Both the position numbers and the translations under genes were made by a program. A stretch of 43,265 nucleotides of DNA from Janibacter anophelis NBRC 107843. GTDB taxonomy: Bacteria > Actinomycetota > Actinomycetes > Actinomycetales > Dermatophilaceae. Location: positions 1 to 43,265 of the forward strand of contig NZ_BCSQ01000029.1 in NCBI RefSeq assembly GCF_001570945.1, given 5' to 3'. Shown here one piece after another: positions 15,778 to 27,373 of this stretch (position 1 is the stretch's first letter; the number at the start of each line of letters is the position of its first letter). The notes beneath the pieces are model-generated. The model worked only from the letters and a program-made list of their open reading frames with translations, made no database searches and had not been told where the DNA came from.

Positions 15778-16612
15778 CGCGCAGGAGCCGGGCGGCGTTG
15801 TCGTGCAGGACCTTTCGCTCCCACTCCTCGCCGAGCCCCAGGCGCCGCACGGCCTCGACGGCGTGCTCGTACGGGTAGGGGATGTTGGGGAAGTCGCTGC
15901 CGAAGAGCACCTTGTCGCCGAGGGCGTGCAGGTCCTCCAGCCGCTCCCGGGGGAAGGGGGTGACCGCCTCGGTGAAGTCCGTGAAGGCCATCGTCGTGTC
16001 GAGGTGGACGTCGGGGTGGGCGGCGGCGAGGTCGAGGAAGTCGCCGTAGTCGGGCATGCCCATGTGGGCGATGACGAGCACGAGCCCCGGGTGGCGCTCG
16101 AGCAGGTCGCGCACCGCGTCGGGCCCGGTGAAGCGCCCCGGGGCCGGACCGTCCCCGGCGTGCATGACGATCGGGGTCCGACGGCGCTCGAGGAGGGCCC
16201 AGACGTCGTCGAGCAGCGGGTCCGCGAGCGAGTAGTCACCGACCTGGACATGGACCTTGAGCACCCGGGCGCCCGCGTCGAGCGCCGCGGCCGTGTACTC
16301 GGCGGTCCCCGGCTCGGGGTAGAAGGTCGCCGAGTGCAGCACGTCGGTGTGCTCCGCGGCGAACCCGGTCGACCAGTCGTTGAGCCAGGCCGCCATGCCC
16401 GGCCGGTGCGCGTAGTTGAGCGAGGTGAAGGCCCGCACACCCAGGCCGCGCAGCGTGGCCAGGCGCTCCCCTTCGTCCGTGCGGTAGGTGATCGGCCACG
16501 CACGGCCGATGAGCGGACCCGCCGAGTCGAAGTACGCCCACACCTTGTCGAGCACCCGCTGGGGCATGAAGTGGGTGTGGATGTCGATGATCCCCGGGCC
16601 GAGCGCGTCCAT
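15752..16612 (-). CDS. Amidohydrolase family protein (amidohydrolase_2)
   Basis: 286 aa from ATG 16612. Metal-dependent TIM-barrel hydrolase/decarboxylase: HxH in IIDIHTHFMPQ (residues 9-18), later KVHVQVGDYS, IVMHAGDGP, VIAHMGMPDYGDF and the catalytic Asp in VLFGSDFPNIPYPYEH. The group includes decarboxylases such as ACMSD; the substrate is unknown. Upstream in-frame starts exist, but they would lie within the leuS promoter. The gene is divergent from leuS. Confidence 0.9.
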   Translation of the reverse strand: MDALGPGIIDIHTHFMPQRVLDKVWAYFDSAGPLIGRAWPITYRTDEGERLATLRGLGVRAFTSLNYAHRPGMAAWLNDWSTGFAAEHTDVLHSATFYPEPGTAEYTAAALDAGARVLKVHVQVGDYSLADPLLDDVWALLERRRTPIVMHAGDGPAPGRFTGPDAVRDLLERHPGLVLVIAHMGMPDYGDFLDLAAAHPDVHLDTTMAFTDFTEAVTPFPRERLEDLHALGDKVLFGSDFPNIPYPYEHAVEAVRRLGLGEEWERKVLHDNAARLLRVSSAGATG

Positions 16613-16643
16613 GGGCCACACCCTAGGGAGGAGGGCGGCCAAG

Positions 16644-16649
16644 TAGTCT
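16644..16649 (+). promoter_or_regulatory. Putative leuS -10 element
   Basis: TAGTCT, identical to the rplU -10, lies 36 nt before the leuS ATG. No convincing -35 is seen upstream. GGGAGAA (16670-16676) serves as ribosome site. Confidence 0.4.
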
Positions 16650-16685
16650 GATCCCCGACCTTCGAGCCCGGGAGAACCAGCACTG

Positions 16686-19582
<2,897 letters not shown>

Positions 19583-19589
<7 letters not shown>

Positions 19590-19614
19590 CCCTCGGCGGT
19601 CGCGGGCTCAGGCC
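19583..19614. terminator. Possible shared hairpin between leuS and the AhpD-like gene
   Basis: GGCCTGA (19583-19589) pairs with TCAGGCC (19608-19614), and inner CCC can pair with GGG. The element overlaps the stop codons of both convergent genes, only 18 nt apart. Moderate support only. Confidence 0.45.
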
Positions 19615-20075
19615 CGTGGCCGCACCGGGTGCTCGGAGAGGATCGAGACCCGGTTGAAGGCATTCATCGTCACGGCCGCCCACTCAGCGGCGGCGAAGGC
19701 CTCCTCGCCCAGGAGGTCGCGCGCGGAGGCGAGCGCCGCCCTTCGCTCCGTGGCGTCGGGCAGGGTCGTCGTGACCTCCGCGACGTGCAGGACCGCGCAC
19801 TCCACGGCGTCGAAGAGCGTCGACTCCGCCCACGCCGGCAGCTGCGCGATGCGCTGCAGCGTGGCACCGGCCTCGACCGCCATCCGGGTGTGCATGTCGA
19901 GGCAGAACGCGCAGCCGTTGATCTGCGAGATGCGCACGTTCATCAGCTCGACCGTCTCGCGCTCCAGGCCCGCGGCCTCGGCGGCGGCGCCGACCTTGAG
20001 GGCGAGGGCGTTGAGCGCCTTCCACGCCTCCGGCACGGTCGAGTCGAGGTAGGGCAGCCGGTCGGTGGTGGACAT
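19608..20075 (-). CDS. AhpD-like / carboxymuconolactone decarboxylase family protein
   Basis: 155 aa, all-helical. The redox motif CxxC is in ISQINGCAFCLDMHTRMAVE (C at about 54 and 57, His three residues later), which defines AhpD-type alkylhydroperoxidases. AEWAAVTMNAFNRVSI at the C-terminus is typical. It probably reduces peroxides with a cytosolic thiol partner. It is convergent with leuS; the start region faces degV divergently (50 bp apart). Confidence 0.92.
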   Translation of the reverse strand: MSTTDRLPYLDSTVPEAWKALNALALKVGAAAEAAGLERETVELMNVRISQINGCAFCLDMHTRMAVEAGATLQRIAQLPAWAESTLFDAVECAVLHVAEVTTTLPDATERRAALASARDLLGEEAFAAAEWAAVTMNAFNRVSILSEHPVRPRA

Positions 20076-20125
20076 GGCGCTCAGGCCAGCCGTGGACGAC
20101 CGGTCAGGCTCGATACCCTCGGACG

Positions 20126-20980
20126 GTGAGCATCGCCGTCGTCACCGACTCGACCGCCTCGCTGCCGCCCGAGCTGCGCTGCGAGCACGGCATCACGGTC
20201 GTGCCGTTGCACGTCGTCGTCGACAGCCAGGAGCGCGTCGATGACGACTCCATCAACGACTGGGTCGTCGACGCCCTGCAGCGCAAGGCCGACATCTCCA
20301 CCTCGCGGCCGGCCCCGATCAGCTTCCTCCGGGCCTACGAGGCCGCGGCGAAGGGGGGCGCCGAGTCCATCGTCTCGGTGCACCTGAGCTCCGACCTGTC
20401 GGGCACCGTCGACTCGGCCCGCTCCGCCGCGCTCGAGTCCCCGGTCCCCGTGCACGTCCTCGACTCCCGCACGATCGGGATGGGCGTCGGCTTCGCCGCC
20501 GTCGCGGCGAGCCGGGACGCGGCAGCCGGGCGCGACGTCGACGACGTCGTCGAGCGGCTGGAGCGGCGTCTGGGCGCCTCGTCGGCGCGCTGGCTGGTGC
20601 ACAGCCTCGACCGGCTGCGCCGTGGGGGGCGGATCGGTGGTGCGGCCGCGCTGCTCGGGTCGGCGCTGGCGGTCAAGCCGGTGCTGCACGTGCACGACGG
20701 CCAGGTCGAGCCACTGGAGCGGGTGCGCACTGCGGCCAAGGCCATCGCGCGTCTGCAGGAGCTGACGGTGCAGGACAGCCAGTCGCTGCCCGAGTGGGCC
20801 GACGGCGTCGACATCGCGGTGCAGCACATCGAGGCCGATGACCGGGCGCAGGGCCTGGCCCGCGCCCTCGCCGACGCCGTGAGCACGCGGGTGGAGACGA
20901 CCCGGCTGAGCGCGACCGTCGCCTCGCACGTCGGGCTCGGCACCATCGGTGTCGCGGTGCTCCCGCACATCCGGGACTGA
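20126..20980 (+). CDS. DegV family protein (fatty-acid-binding)
   Basis: 284 aa. It begins MSIAVVTDSTASLPPEL, the DegV signature; then SRPAPISFLRAYE, VSVHLSSDLSGTVDSA, VLDSRTIGMGVG and KPVLHVHDGQVEPLERVRT. DegV/FakB proteins bind a fatty acid and present it to a FakA kinase. GTG 20126 follows a TACCCT -10 (20114-20119) by 6 nt, so it is probably leaderless. It precedes comEA as in other actinobacteria. Confidence 0.94.
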   Translation: MSIAVVTDSTASLPPELRCEHGITVVPLHVVVDSQERVDDDSINDWVVDALQRKADISTSRPAPISFLRAYEAAAKGGAESIVSVHLSSDLSGTVDSARSAALESPVPVHVLDSRTIGMGVGFAAVAASRDAAAGRDVDDVVERLERRLGASSARWLVHSLDRLRRGGRIGGAAALLGSALAVKPVLHVHDGQVEPLERVRTAAKAIARLQELTVQDSQSLPEWADGVDIAVQHIEADDRAQGLARALADAVSTRVETTRLSATVASHVGLGTIGVAVLPHIRD

Positions 20981-21098
20981 CACTCCCAAGCCGCCGGCCC
21001 CTACCCCGGAGTCCACAACCGCGCCCAGCCGGGAGTGAGGATCCACAGCCGCACGCATGAGGGCCCGGCGAGGCGAGGCCCTGCCTAGCGTCGCTGAC

Positions 21099-21968
21099 AT
21101 GAGCCGCCCCAGCGAACCCTCCACGCGCGTCGCCGAGATCCTCGACGAGAGCCGCGATCCCCGGCCGCTGGAGCTGCCGTCGACGCTCGCGACGGGTCGC
21201 TACGGCGTGAGCCGACAGGCGATCATCGGCCTCGCACTCGTCGTCACCCTCGCGGTGGTGATGCTCGGCGGGCGCTACGTCCTCGCTCGGCAGGACGCGG
21301 CACCGCAGCCGGTGGCGATGGGGGAGGAGCCCGGGGCGCCGACACCCGGATCGACGAAGGGAGGCAGCCCGCTCCCCGGAGCCGCGCCCGAGGGGGCAGG
21401 CGCGAAGGGGGCGGGTGCGACCGGCGCCGGGACGCCCGGGGCGAGGGCGACCGCGGCGGCCCGGGTCACCGTCCACGTCGTCGGCGAGGTCGAGTCACCG
21501 GGGGTGGTGACCCTGGCCTCCGGCGCGCGTGTGGACGATGCGCTCGAGGAGGCCGGTGGCGCGACGGACGAGGCCGAGCTGTCGGGGGTCAACCTCGCCC
21601 GTCCGCTCGTCGACGGGGAGCAGGTCGTCGTGCCCGGACCGGGGGAGACGGCAGCACCCGCGCCGGGAGGAGCGGGGCCGGGAGGGCCAGCACCTGCAGG
21701 GGTGGCGCCGGGAGGGGCTGCGCCCGGAGGGGCGGCGCCGGGGGCCGGGACACCGGGTGCTCCGGGGACACCCGACGCGCTCGTCAACCTCAACACCGCG
21801 GACCTGGCGACCCTCGAGACGCTGCCAGGAGTGGGGCCGGTGCTCGCCCAGCGGATCATCGACTGGCGCACCGAGCACGGCGGCTTCACCAGCGTCGAGG
21901 AGCTCGGCGAGGTGAGCGGCGTCGGTGACAAGACCTACGCCACACTCGCGCCGGAGGTCACCGTGTGA
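21099..21968 (+). CDS. comEA: ComEA family DNA-binding competence protein
   Basis: 289 aa from ATG 21099, which lies 7 nt after TAGCGT (21086-21091) and is probably leaderless; an earlier ATG at 21057 is less likely. Order: cytoplasmic N-terminus, one membrane helix (about 47-66), Gly/Ala/Pro linker, SLBB domain (about 128-185, VHVVGEVESPGVVTL), a second low-complexity linker of repeated A-P-G-G units, then a tandem helix-hairpin-helix DNA-binding domain (LNTADLATLETLPGVGPVLA and GVGDKTYATLAPEV). It binds DNA outside the membrane for uptake through ComEC, encoded next with a 4-nt overlap. Confidence 0.95.
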   Translation: MSRPSEPSTRVAEILDESRDPRPLELPSTLATGRYGVSRQAIIGLALVVTLAVVMLGGRYVLARQDAAPQPVAMGEEPGAPTPGSTKGGSPLPGAAPEGAGAKGAGATGAGTPGARATAAARVTVHVVGEVESPGVVTLASGARVDDALEEAGGATDEAELSGVNLARPLVDGEQVVVPGPGETAAPAPGGAGPGGPAPAGVAPGGAAPGGAAPGAGTPGAPGTPDALVNLNTADLATLETLPGVGPVLAQRIIDWRTEHGGFTSVEELGEVSGVGDKTYATLAPEVTV

Positions 21969-24367
21969 GCGCCGACGACACGGTCAGCACACGGCCGGTG
22001 CTCGACCTGCGGCTCCTCGTGCCCTGCCTGTCCGCGTGGGCGTTGGGCGCGTGGGCGCTGTCCTGGTCGGGGCAGCTACGGACGTGGGTCGCGGTCGCGG
22101 CCGGGCTCCTCCTCGTCGCGGTCCTCGTGCTCGGCCGTCGGTACCGGGGCCGGCACGGACGGGCCGGCCTGCTGCGCGACGGGCCGGGCGTGCTCGCCCT
22201 GGCCCTCGTCGCGACGGCGCTCGTGCTCGGTGCCTCCGCGGCCCACGAGGCCACTCGACGCGTGGGGCCCGTGGACGAGCTGGCCCGAGAGGGAGCGATG
22301 GTGCGGGCCGAGGGCGTCGTGCTCACCGAACCGATCGTGCGGGCCGGTCGGGCGCGCAGCGACTCGGGGAGCGAGGCGCCGCAGCAGGTGCTTCTCCGGG
22401 TGCGGATCGAGTCCGTCACCGCACGTGGGGAGACGACCGCGGTCCGGGCGCCGGTCTTCGTCCGCGGCAAGCAGTCGTGGGCGGACGTCGGCTGGCACGA
22501 CCGCATCCGGCTGACGGGCAAGCTCGCCCCCGCCGAGGCCGCCGACCCCGAGGTCGCCGTGCTCAGCCCGCGTGGGCCGCCGGAGCTGGTGGGGGAGCGC
22601 TCCCTCGTACGGTCGGCGGCCGAGCACCTGCGCAGCGGGATGCGCGACGCCGTCCAGCCGCTGCCCGCCGACGCCCGTGGCCTGCTGCCCGCCCTCGTCA
22701 TCGGTGACACCTCGCTCACCCCGCAGGAGCTGACCGACGACATGCTCGTCACCGGGATGTCGCACCTGTCGGCGGTGAGCGGCTCCAACGTCGCGGTCGT
22801 GCTCGCCGCCCTCGTCGGGGCCTGTCGGCTCGGGGGTGTGCCGCGGCGCTGGCGACCGTGGGTCGCGGGGGCGGGGCTGGCCTTCTTCGTCGTGCTCGCC
22901 CGGCCCGAGCCGAGCGTCATCCGGGCAGCGACGATGGGCGCCATCGGCCTGCTGGGCCTGAGCGCCTCCCGCCGCGGGGCGGGCACCCCGGCACTCTGCG
23001 CGGCGATCCTCGCGCTGCTCACGTATGACCCGTGGCTGGCGCGCTCCTACGGCTTCGTGCTGTCCGCGCTCGCGACGCTCGGACTGCTGCTCCTCGTGCG
23101 CCCCTGGTCCGCCGCGATCAATGCCCACCTGCCACGACGGTTGCACCTCATCGGCCCCGCCGTGGCGATCCCGCTCGCCGCCCAGCTCGTCTGCGGTCCG
23201 GTCGTGGTCCTGCTCCAGGGCGAGGTCAGCCTCATCGCCGTCGTCGCCAATCTCGTGGCCGCCCCCTTCGTCGCCCCCGCGACCGTCCTCGGCGTGAGCA
23301 CGGCCCTCGTCGCCGTGCTCAGCCCCACCTTGGCGACGCTCGTGGGGTGGTGCGGAGCCCCCTTGGCCTTGGCCATCGCCTGGACCGCGCGGGTGGCCGC
23401 CGACGTGCCCGGAGGGGCGCTGCCCTGGCCCGACGGCCCGCCGGGTGCGGTGCTGCTCGCGATCGTCACGACGGTGGGCGTCCTCGGATGGCCATGGGCC
23501 GCACGCCGCTCCCGGGCCAGCCCGCTCGTCGCGATCGCTCTGGTCGTCGTGGTGGCCGTCGGCGCCGTGCCGGGTCGGACCCTCGTGTGGCCGCCGCCCG
23601 GGTGGCGTTTCGTTGCCTGTGACGTCGGGCAGGGGGACGGTCTCGTGCTTGCCTCCGGTCCCGGTCGTGCGGTCCTCGTCGACGTCGGACCCGAGGGCGG
23701 AGGCATCGACGGCTGCCTGCGACGGCTCGGTGTGCGCACGCTCGACGCGGTGGTGCTCACGCACTTCCACGACGACCACGTGGGCGATCTCGCCGCCGCG
23801 ATCGGCGAGCGGTCCGTCGGCCGCATCCTCGTCACGCCGGTCGCTGACCCGCCGTGGGCGGAGCGTCAGGTGCGCGAGCTCGCGCGGGAGCGCTCGATCC
23901 CGGTGATGCCGGTGGTGGCAGGGCAGGTCTTCGCGCTGGGGGAGGTGCAGGCGACGGCGTGGTGGCCCGCGCGCGTCGTGGCGGGAGGGTCGGCGGCCAA
24001 CAACGCGAGCGTCGTGCTCCACGTGCAGGTCGCCGGGGTCACGGCACTGCTCCTCGGCGACGTCGAGCGCGAGGCCGCGCACGCGATGCTCCTGGCGCTG
24101 CGCCGCGACCCGTCGATGGCGGCAGCAGCCGCCGACCTCGACGTCGTCAAGATGCCGCACCACGGCTCGAGCAACCTCGACGAGGGCTTCATGGACGAGG
24201 TCGCCGCGCCGGTCGCGGTCATCAGCGTGGGTGCCGACAACACCTACGGCCACCCCACGCCGAGCGCCCTGCGGTGGGCGCGGGAGCACGGCGCCCGGGT
24301 CCTGCGCACCGACGAGCACGGCGATGTCGCCGTGCTCGACGGTCCTGCGGTTGTCACCGCCCAATAG
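21965..24367 (+). CDS. comEC: ComEC/Rec2 DNA internalisation protein
   Basis: 800 aa from GTG 21965 (overlaps the comEA stop). N-terminal membrane segments and a DUF4131-like region come first. The polytopic Competence domain contains ALVIGDTSLTPQELTDDM and GMSHLSAVSGSNVAV. A C-terminal metallo-beta-lactamase-like domain carries HFHDDHVGD, LLGDVE and KMPHHGSSN. It forms the channel through which single-stranded DNA enters; the C-terminal domain may degrade the other strand. In most actinobacteria holA and rpsT follow; here neither does. Confidence 0.96.
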   Translation: MSADDTVSTRPVLDLRLLVPCLSAWALGAWALSWSGQLRTWVAVAAGLLLVAVLVLGRRYRGRHGRAGLLRDGPGVLALALVATALVLGASAAHEATRRVGPVDELAREGAMVRAEGVVLTEPIVRAGRARSDSGSEAPQQVLLRVRIESVTARGETTAVRAPVFVRGKQSWADVGWHDRIRLTGKLAPAEAADPEVAVLSPRGPPELVGERSLVRSAAEHLRSGMRDAVQPLPADARGLLPALVIGDTSLTPQELTDDMLVTGMSHLSAVSGSNVAVVLAALVGACRLGGVPRRWRPWVAGAGLAFFVVLARPEPSVIRAATMGAIGLLGLSASRRGAGTPALCAAILALLTYDPWLARSYGFVLSALATLGLLLLVRPWSAAINAHLPRRLHLIGPAVAIPLAAQLVCGPVVVLLQGEVSLIAVVANLVAAPFVAPATVLGVSTALVAVLSPTLATLVGWCGAPLALAIAWTARVAADVPGGALPWPDGPPGAVLLAIVTTVGVLGWPWAARRSRASPLVAIALVVVVAVGAVPGRTLVWPPPGWRFVACDVGQGDGLVLASGPGRAVLVDVGPEGGGIDGCLRRLGVRTLDAVVLTHFHDDHVGDLAAAIGERSVGRILVTPVADPPWAERQVRELARERSIPVMPVVAGQVFALGEVQATAWWPARVVAGGSAANNASVVLHVQVAGVTALLLGDVEREAAHAMLLALRRDPSMAAAAADLDVVKMPHHGSSNLDEGFMDEVAAPVAVISVGADNTYGHPTPSALRWAREHGARVLRTDEHGDVAVLDGPAVVTAQ

Positions 24368-24399
24368 CGCCCCGGCCAGTGAACGACGCGTTTCGTGAC

Positions 24400-24417
24400 G
24401 ATGAAAGGACCTTCATC
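24400..24417. promoter_or_regulatory. Inverted repeat upstream of the P-loop/ABC-like pair
   Basis: GATGAA (24400-24405) and TTCATC (24412-24417) form a 6-bp inverted repeat with a 6-nt spacer. Two TCATGA palindromes follow at 24424-24429 and 24455-24460. They lie in the 157-nt gap before ATG 24525, which otherwise holds no gene. An operator role is inference. Confidence 0.35.
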
Positions 24418-24524
24418 CGGATCTCATGATGGGCTCACGCTGGCTTGGTGTCATTCATGACGTGGCCGGCGGGACCCCGTCGCACGACATCAGCCCCCAG
24501 GGCGAGCAGACACAGGAGCGCACG

Positions 24525-25697
24525 ATGACGATGACGACCTTCACCCCCGACAGCTTCGCCCTCGACACCGACGAGACCACCACGACCACCGCGGCCATGG
24601 TCGCCGGCAGCCACACCGAGGCCATCGACCCGGTCCGCCTGCGCCGTGCGCTCAAGGCGTACACGACGCGCTTCGTCGCCGCGGCCATCGAGTCCTCGGC
24701 CGACGGCTACCACCTCGAGTACGGAGCGGACATCGTGCCCCGCGCCGGCGACGTCGTCCTCGCCCGCGTCACCGAGATCGGCAAGCACACCCGCCTCGAG
24801 AGCCCCGTCTCCCGGCGCCAGCTGCTCTTCCCCGGCCGCGAGATCCTCGTCGCCTACGGCGACCGCTACGCGCCCGACCAGTTCCTCGCCCACGTGCCCA
24901 CCTCCCTCGAGCCGGCTGACCTCGTCGCCGGTGGCGGCCTGGCGTCCAGCGTCATCGAGATGCACGCCAAGATCGACGGCGCGACCCAGATCGAGCCGAT
25001 CGGTCTGCTCGCCGACCGCGCCGGTCGCGTGACCCTGGACCGCTTCGCCCCGCTCGGCTCGACCGCCACGATCGCCAAGCCGGCCGCCGGCAAGGTCCCG
25101 GTCGTCGCCGTCTTCGGCTCGTCGATGAACTCCGGCAAGTCCACGGTCCTGGGCTCGATCGTCAACGGCTTCACCAACGCCGGCCTGCAGGTCGCTGCCG
25201 GCAAGTCCACCGGCACCGGCGCCGGCAACGACCCCCACCACTTCCGCGACGCAGGCGCCTCGACGGTCCTGGACTTCACCGACTTCGGTCACGCGACGAC
25301 CTACCGTCTCGGCCACGAGCGCATCCGGGAGATCTTCGTCGACATGGTCGACGAGCTCACCGCCTCGGGGCCGGACGTCGTCATCATCGAGGTCGCCGAC
25401 GGCGTCTACCAGGAGGAGACCCGCCGCCTGCTCGAGGACCCCGAGTTCCACGCCCGGGTCGAGCGGGTCGTCTTCGCCTCGCAGGACGCCCTGGGTGCCG
25501 TCGCCGGCATGCAGGTCCTCGACGAGGCCGGCGTCACCACCTCCGCAGTCTCCGGTGTCGTCACCTCCTCGCCCCTGGCGACCCGCGAGGCCGGCCAGGT
25601 CCTCGGGGTCCCGGTCATCGACACCTTCGAGCTGCGCGAGCCCGAGGTCGCGCTCGGCCTCCTCCCGAGCGACGTCTTCCGCTCGCAGGCGTCATGA
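24525..25697 (+). CDS. P-loop NTPase of unknown function (MobB/DUF1611-like C-terminal domain)
   Basis: 390 aa. ATG 24525 has ribosome site AGGAG (24514-24518). An N-terminal beta-rich domain (about 65-175, PRAGDVVLARVTEIGKHTRL) with no recognised family precedes a Rossmann-like P-loop domain. That domain has Walker A G198-SSMNSGK205-ST, an AAGKSTGTGAGND element like the substrate loop of dethiobiotin synthetase/MobB/DUF1611 proteins, and a hydrophobic strand with acidic end DVVIIEVADGVY (284-295). It should bind and hydrolyse nucleotide. Its stop overlaps the start of the next gene (ATGA), so the two are made together. The partner has no functional ATPase motifs, suggesting this protein could supply the energy or regulation. 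No function is known to me. Confidence 0.75.
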   Translation: MTMTTFTPDSFALDTDETTTTTAAMVAGSHTEAIDPVRLRRALKAYTTRFVAAAIESSADGYHLEYGADIVPRAGDVVLARVTEIGKHTRLESPVSRRQLLFPGREILVAYGDRYAPDQFLAHVPTSLEPADLVAGGGLASSVIEMHAKIDGATQIEPIGLLADRAGRVTLDRFAPLGSTATIAKPAAGKVPVVAVFGSSMNSGKSTVLGSIVNGFTNAGLQVAAGKSTGTGAGNDPHHFRDAGASTVLDFTDFGHATTYRLGHERIREIFVDMVDELTASGPDVVIIEVADGVYQEETRRLLEDPEFHARVERVVFASQDALGAVAGMQVLDEAGVTTSAVSGVVTSSPLATREAGQVLGVPVIDTFELREPEVALGLLPSDVFRSQAS

Positions 25698-27373
25698 GCC
25701 AGACCCTCTCGGACCGGTCCGACGACGCCGAGCAGCACGAGGCCGCCGACGTCCCGCCGATGCCCGCGCTGCTGCGCGGGCACCGGAGGGTCCTCATGGC
25801 CCTGCTCGTCGCCACGGCCTTCGCCCACGCGGCGTGTGCCGTCGGTGCAGGCCTGCTCGTCGGGGTGCTCCTCGACGACGTCGGCCAACCCGCGAGCGAG
25901 GTCCTCGCCGACCTGGGCGTCCTCGCGCTCACCGTCGCGGGCTTGGGCGTCACCCGTTACGTCGAGCGGGTCGTCGCCGAGCGCCTGGGTCAGGACTACG
26001 TCCAGCAGCTGCGCCGCGGGCTGGTCTCGCACGCGATGACCTCGGCCAAGGCGCCCTCCCTCGGCATCACGATCGCCCGCTCCACCAATGACCTCGCGAG
26101 CGTGCGCAACTGGGTCTCCCTCGGGATCGCCCCGCTCGTGGCGCTCGGCCCGCTGGTCATCGGCTCCGTCGCCGCCCTGGCGACGCTCGGCTGGCAGCTG
26201 GCGGCCGTCGTGGCCGCGCCCCTCCTCGTCCTCGCGATCGTCCTCGGTGTCGTTTCCGGTCCGGCCTTCGAGCGGGCGCGCGACCTGCGCCGCCGTCGCG
26301 GGTCCCTCGCTGCCCGGGTCGCCGACACCGTCACCGCGGCCCCGGGGATCGCCGCCGCGGGTGGCGTCGAGCGCGAGCTGCGCGCCCTGGACACCTCGAG
26401 CTCCCGCGTCGTGGACGCCGCCGTCCACCGCGCCCGCACGGCCGGACTGCTGCGAGCCGTTGCCCTCGTCGCCCCGGTCGCCGGATCCGCCGGTGCCGCG
26501 ACCCTGGGCGCCTTCGGCATCGTGCCCGCCGCCTCCGTCGCCGTCGCCCTGACGATCGTCGGCATCATCGCCGGTCCCGTCGGCGACGCCGGCCGCATCG
26601 TCGAGTACCGCCAGAACCACAAGGCCGCGCGCCGGATCATCGCGCCCCTGCTTGCCGAGCGCGTCGAGGCACGCAGCGAGCCGCTCTTCGACCCCGGCGT
26701 CTCCCGTGGCGGACGGGTCGTCGTGCGCGGCCTGGGCGTCGACGGTCACGAGATGCCCGGACTGCTCGCCGAGCCCGGCGACCGCATCCTCTTCCGCGGG
26801 GCCGCGCCGCAGCACGCCCGCGAGGTCTTCACCACGCTGGCCATCCCGGGACGAGAGGGCTTCGCCAGCGTCTGCGTCGACGGCAAGGACCTGGCCCACA
26901 CGGGGCCCAAGAACCGTCGCCGTCGCGTCGGGTACGCCCCTGTGGGCGCTCGCATCGAGCGCGGCACCATCGCCCGAGCGGTCCGCTACCGCCGGCCGGA
27001 CCTCAGCGAGGCGGACGGTACCGCGGCCCTGGCCGCCGTCGGCCTGGCCGAGCGGGTGGCGCGCATGGACGAAGGGGAGCGGACCTCCCTTCGTCGTGGC
27101 GGGGAGCCGCTGACGCGGCAGGAGGTCGCCCGGCTCTGGGTCGCCCGCGCGACCATCGGCGAACCTGCGCTCCTGCTGCTGGAGCACGTCGACGACGACC
27201 TGGGTCCCGCCGGCCGGGAGATGCTGCGCCGTGTCCTCGCCGACTACCCGGGCGTGGTCGTCATGGCCTCGGACCGCCCGGAGGAGCTGCTCGACGAGTG
27301 GCAGGAGTGGGCCGTGCCCACCGCGGAGCCGACGCCACGGACGAAGCCGGCTCCGGTGGCTGCGATCAGCTGA
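25694..27373 (+). CDS. ABC exporter-like membrane protein with degenerate ATPase domain
   Basis: 559 aa. Five to six hydrophobic helices (about 31-60, 70-90, 140-188 and 250-298) in ABC type-I exporter style lie between a charged N-terminus and a C-terminal region laid out like a nucleotide-binding domain. The catalytic motifs are lost. The Walker A position reads FRGAAPQHAREV (367-378), with no GKS/T. The signature position is EPLTRQEVARLWVARA instead of LSGGQ. Walker B is ALLLLEHVDDDL, and the H-loop is MASDRPE without His. The reading frame is intact and codon use is native, so this is a conserved pseudo-ABC protein rather than a decaying pseudogene. It overlaps the upstream P-loop gene by 4 nt. 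Confidence 0.8.
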   Translation: MSQTLSDRSDDAEQHEAADVPPMPALLRGHRRVLMALLVATAFAHAACAVGAGLLVGVLLDDVGQPASEVLADLGVLALTVAGLGVTRYVERVVAERLGQDYVQQLRRGLVSHAMTSAKAPSLGITIARSTNDLASVRNWVSLGIAPLVALGPLVIGSVAALATLGWQLAAVVAAPLLVLAIVLGVVSGPAFERARDLRRRRGSLAARVADTVTAAPGIAAAGGVERELRALDTSSSRVVDAAVHRARTAGLLRAVALVAPVAGSAGAATLGAFGIVPAASVAVALTIVGIIAGPVGDAGRIVEYRQNHKAARRIIAPLLAERVEARSEPLFDPGVSRGGRVVVRGLGVDGHEMPGLLAEPGDRILFRGAAPQHAREVFTTLAIPGREGFASVCVDGKDLAHTGPKNRRRRVGYAPVGARIERGTIARAVRYRRPDLSEADGTAALAAVGLAERVARMDEGERTSLRRGGEPLTRQEVARLWVARATIGEPALLLLEHVDDDLGPAGREMLRRVLADYPGVVVMASDRPEELLDEWQEWAVPTAEPTPRTKPAPVAAIS

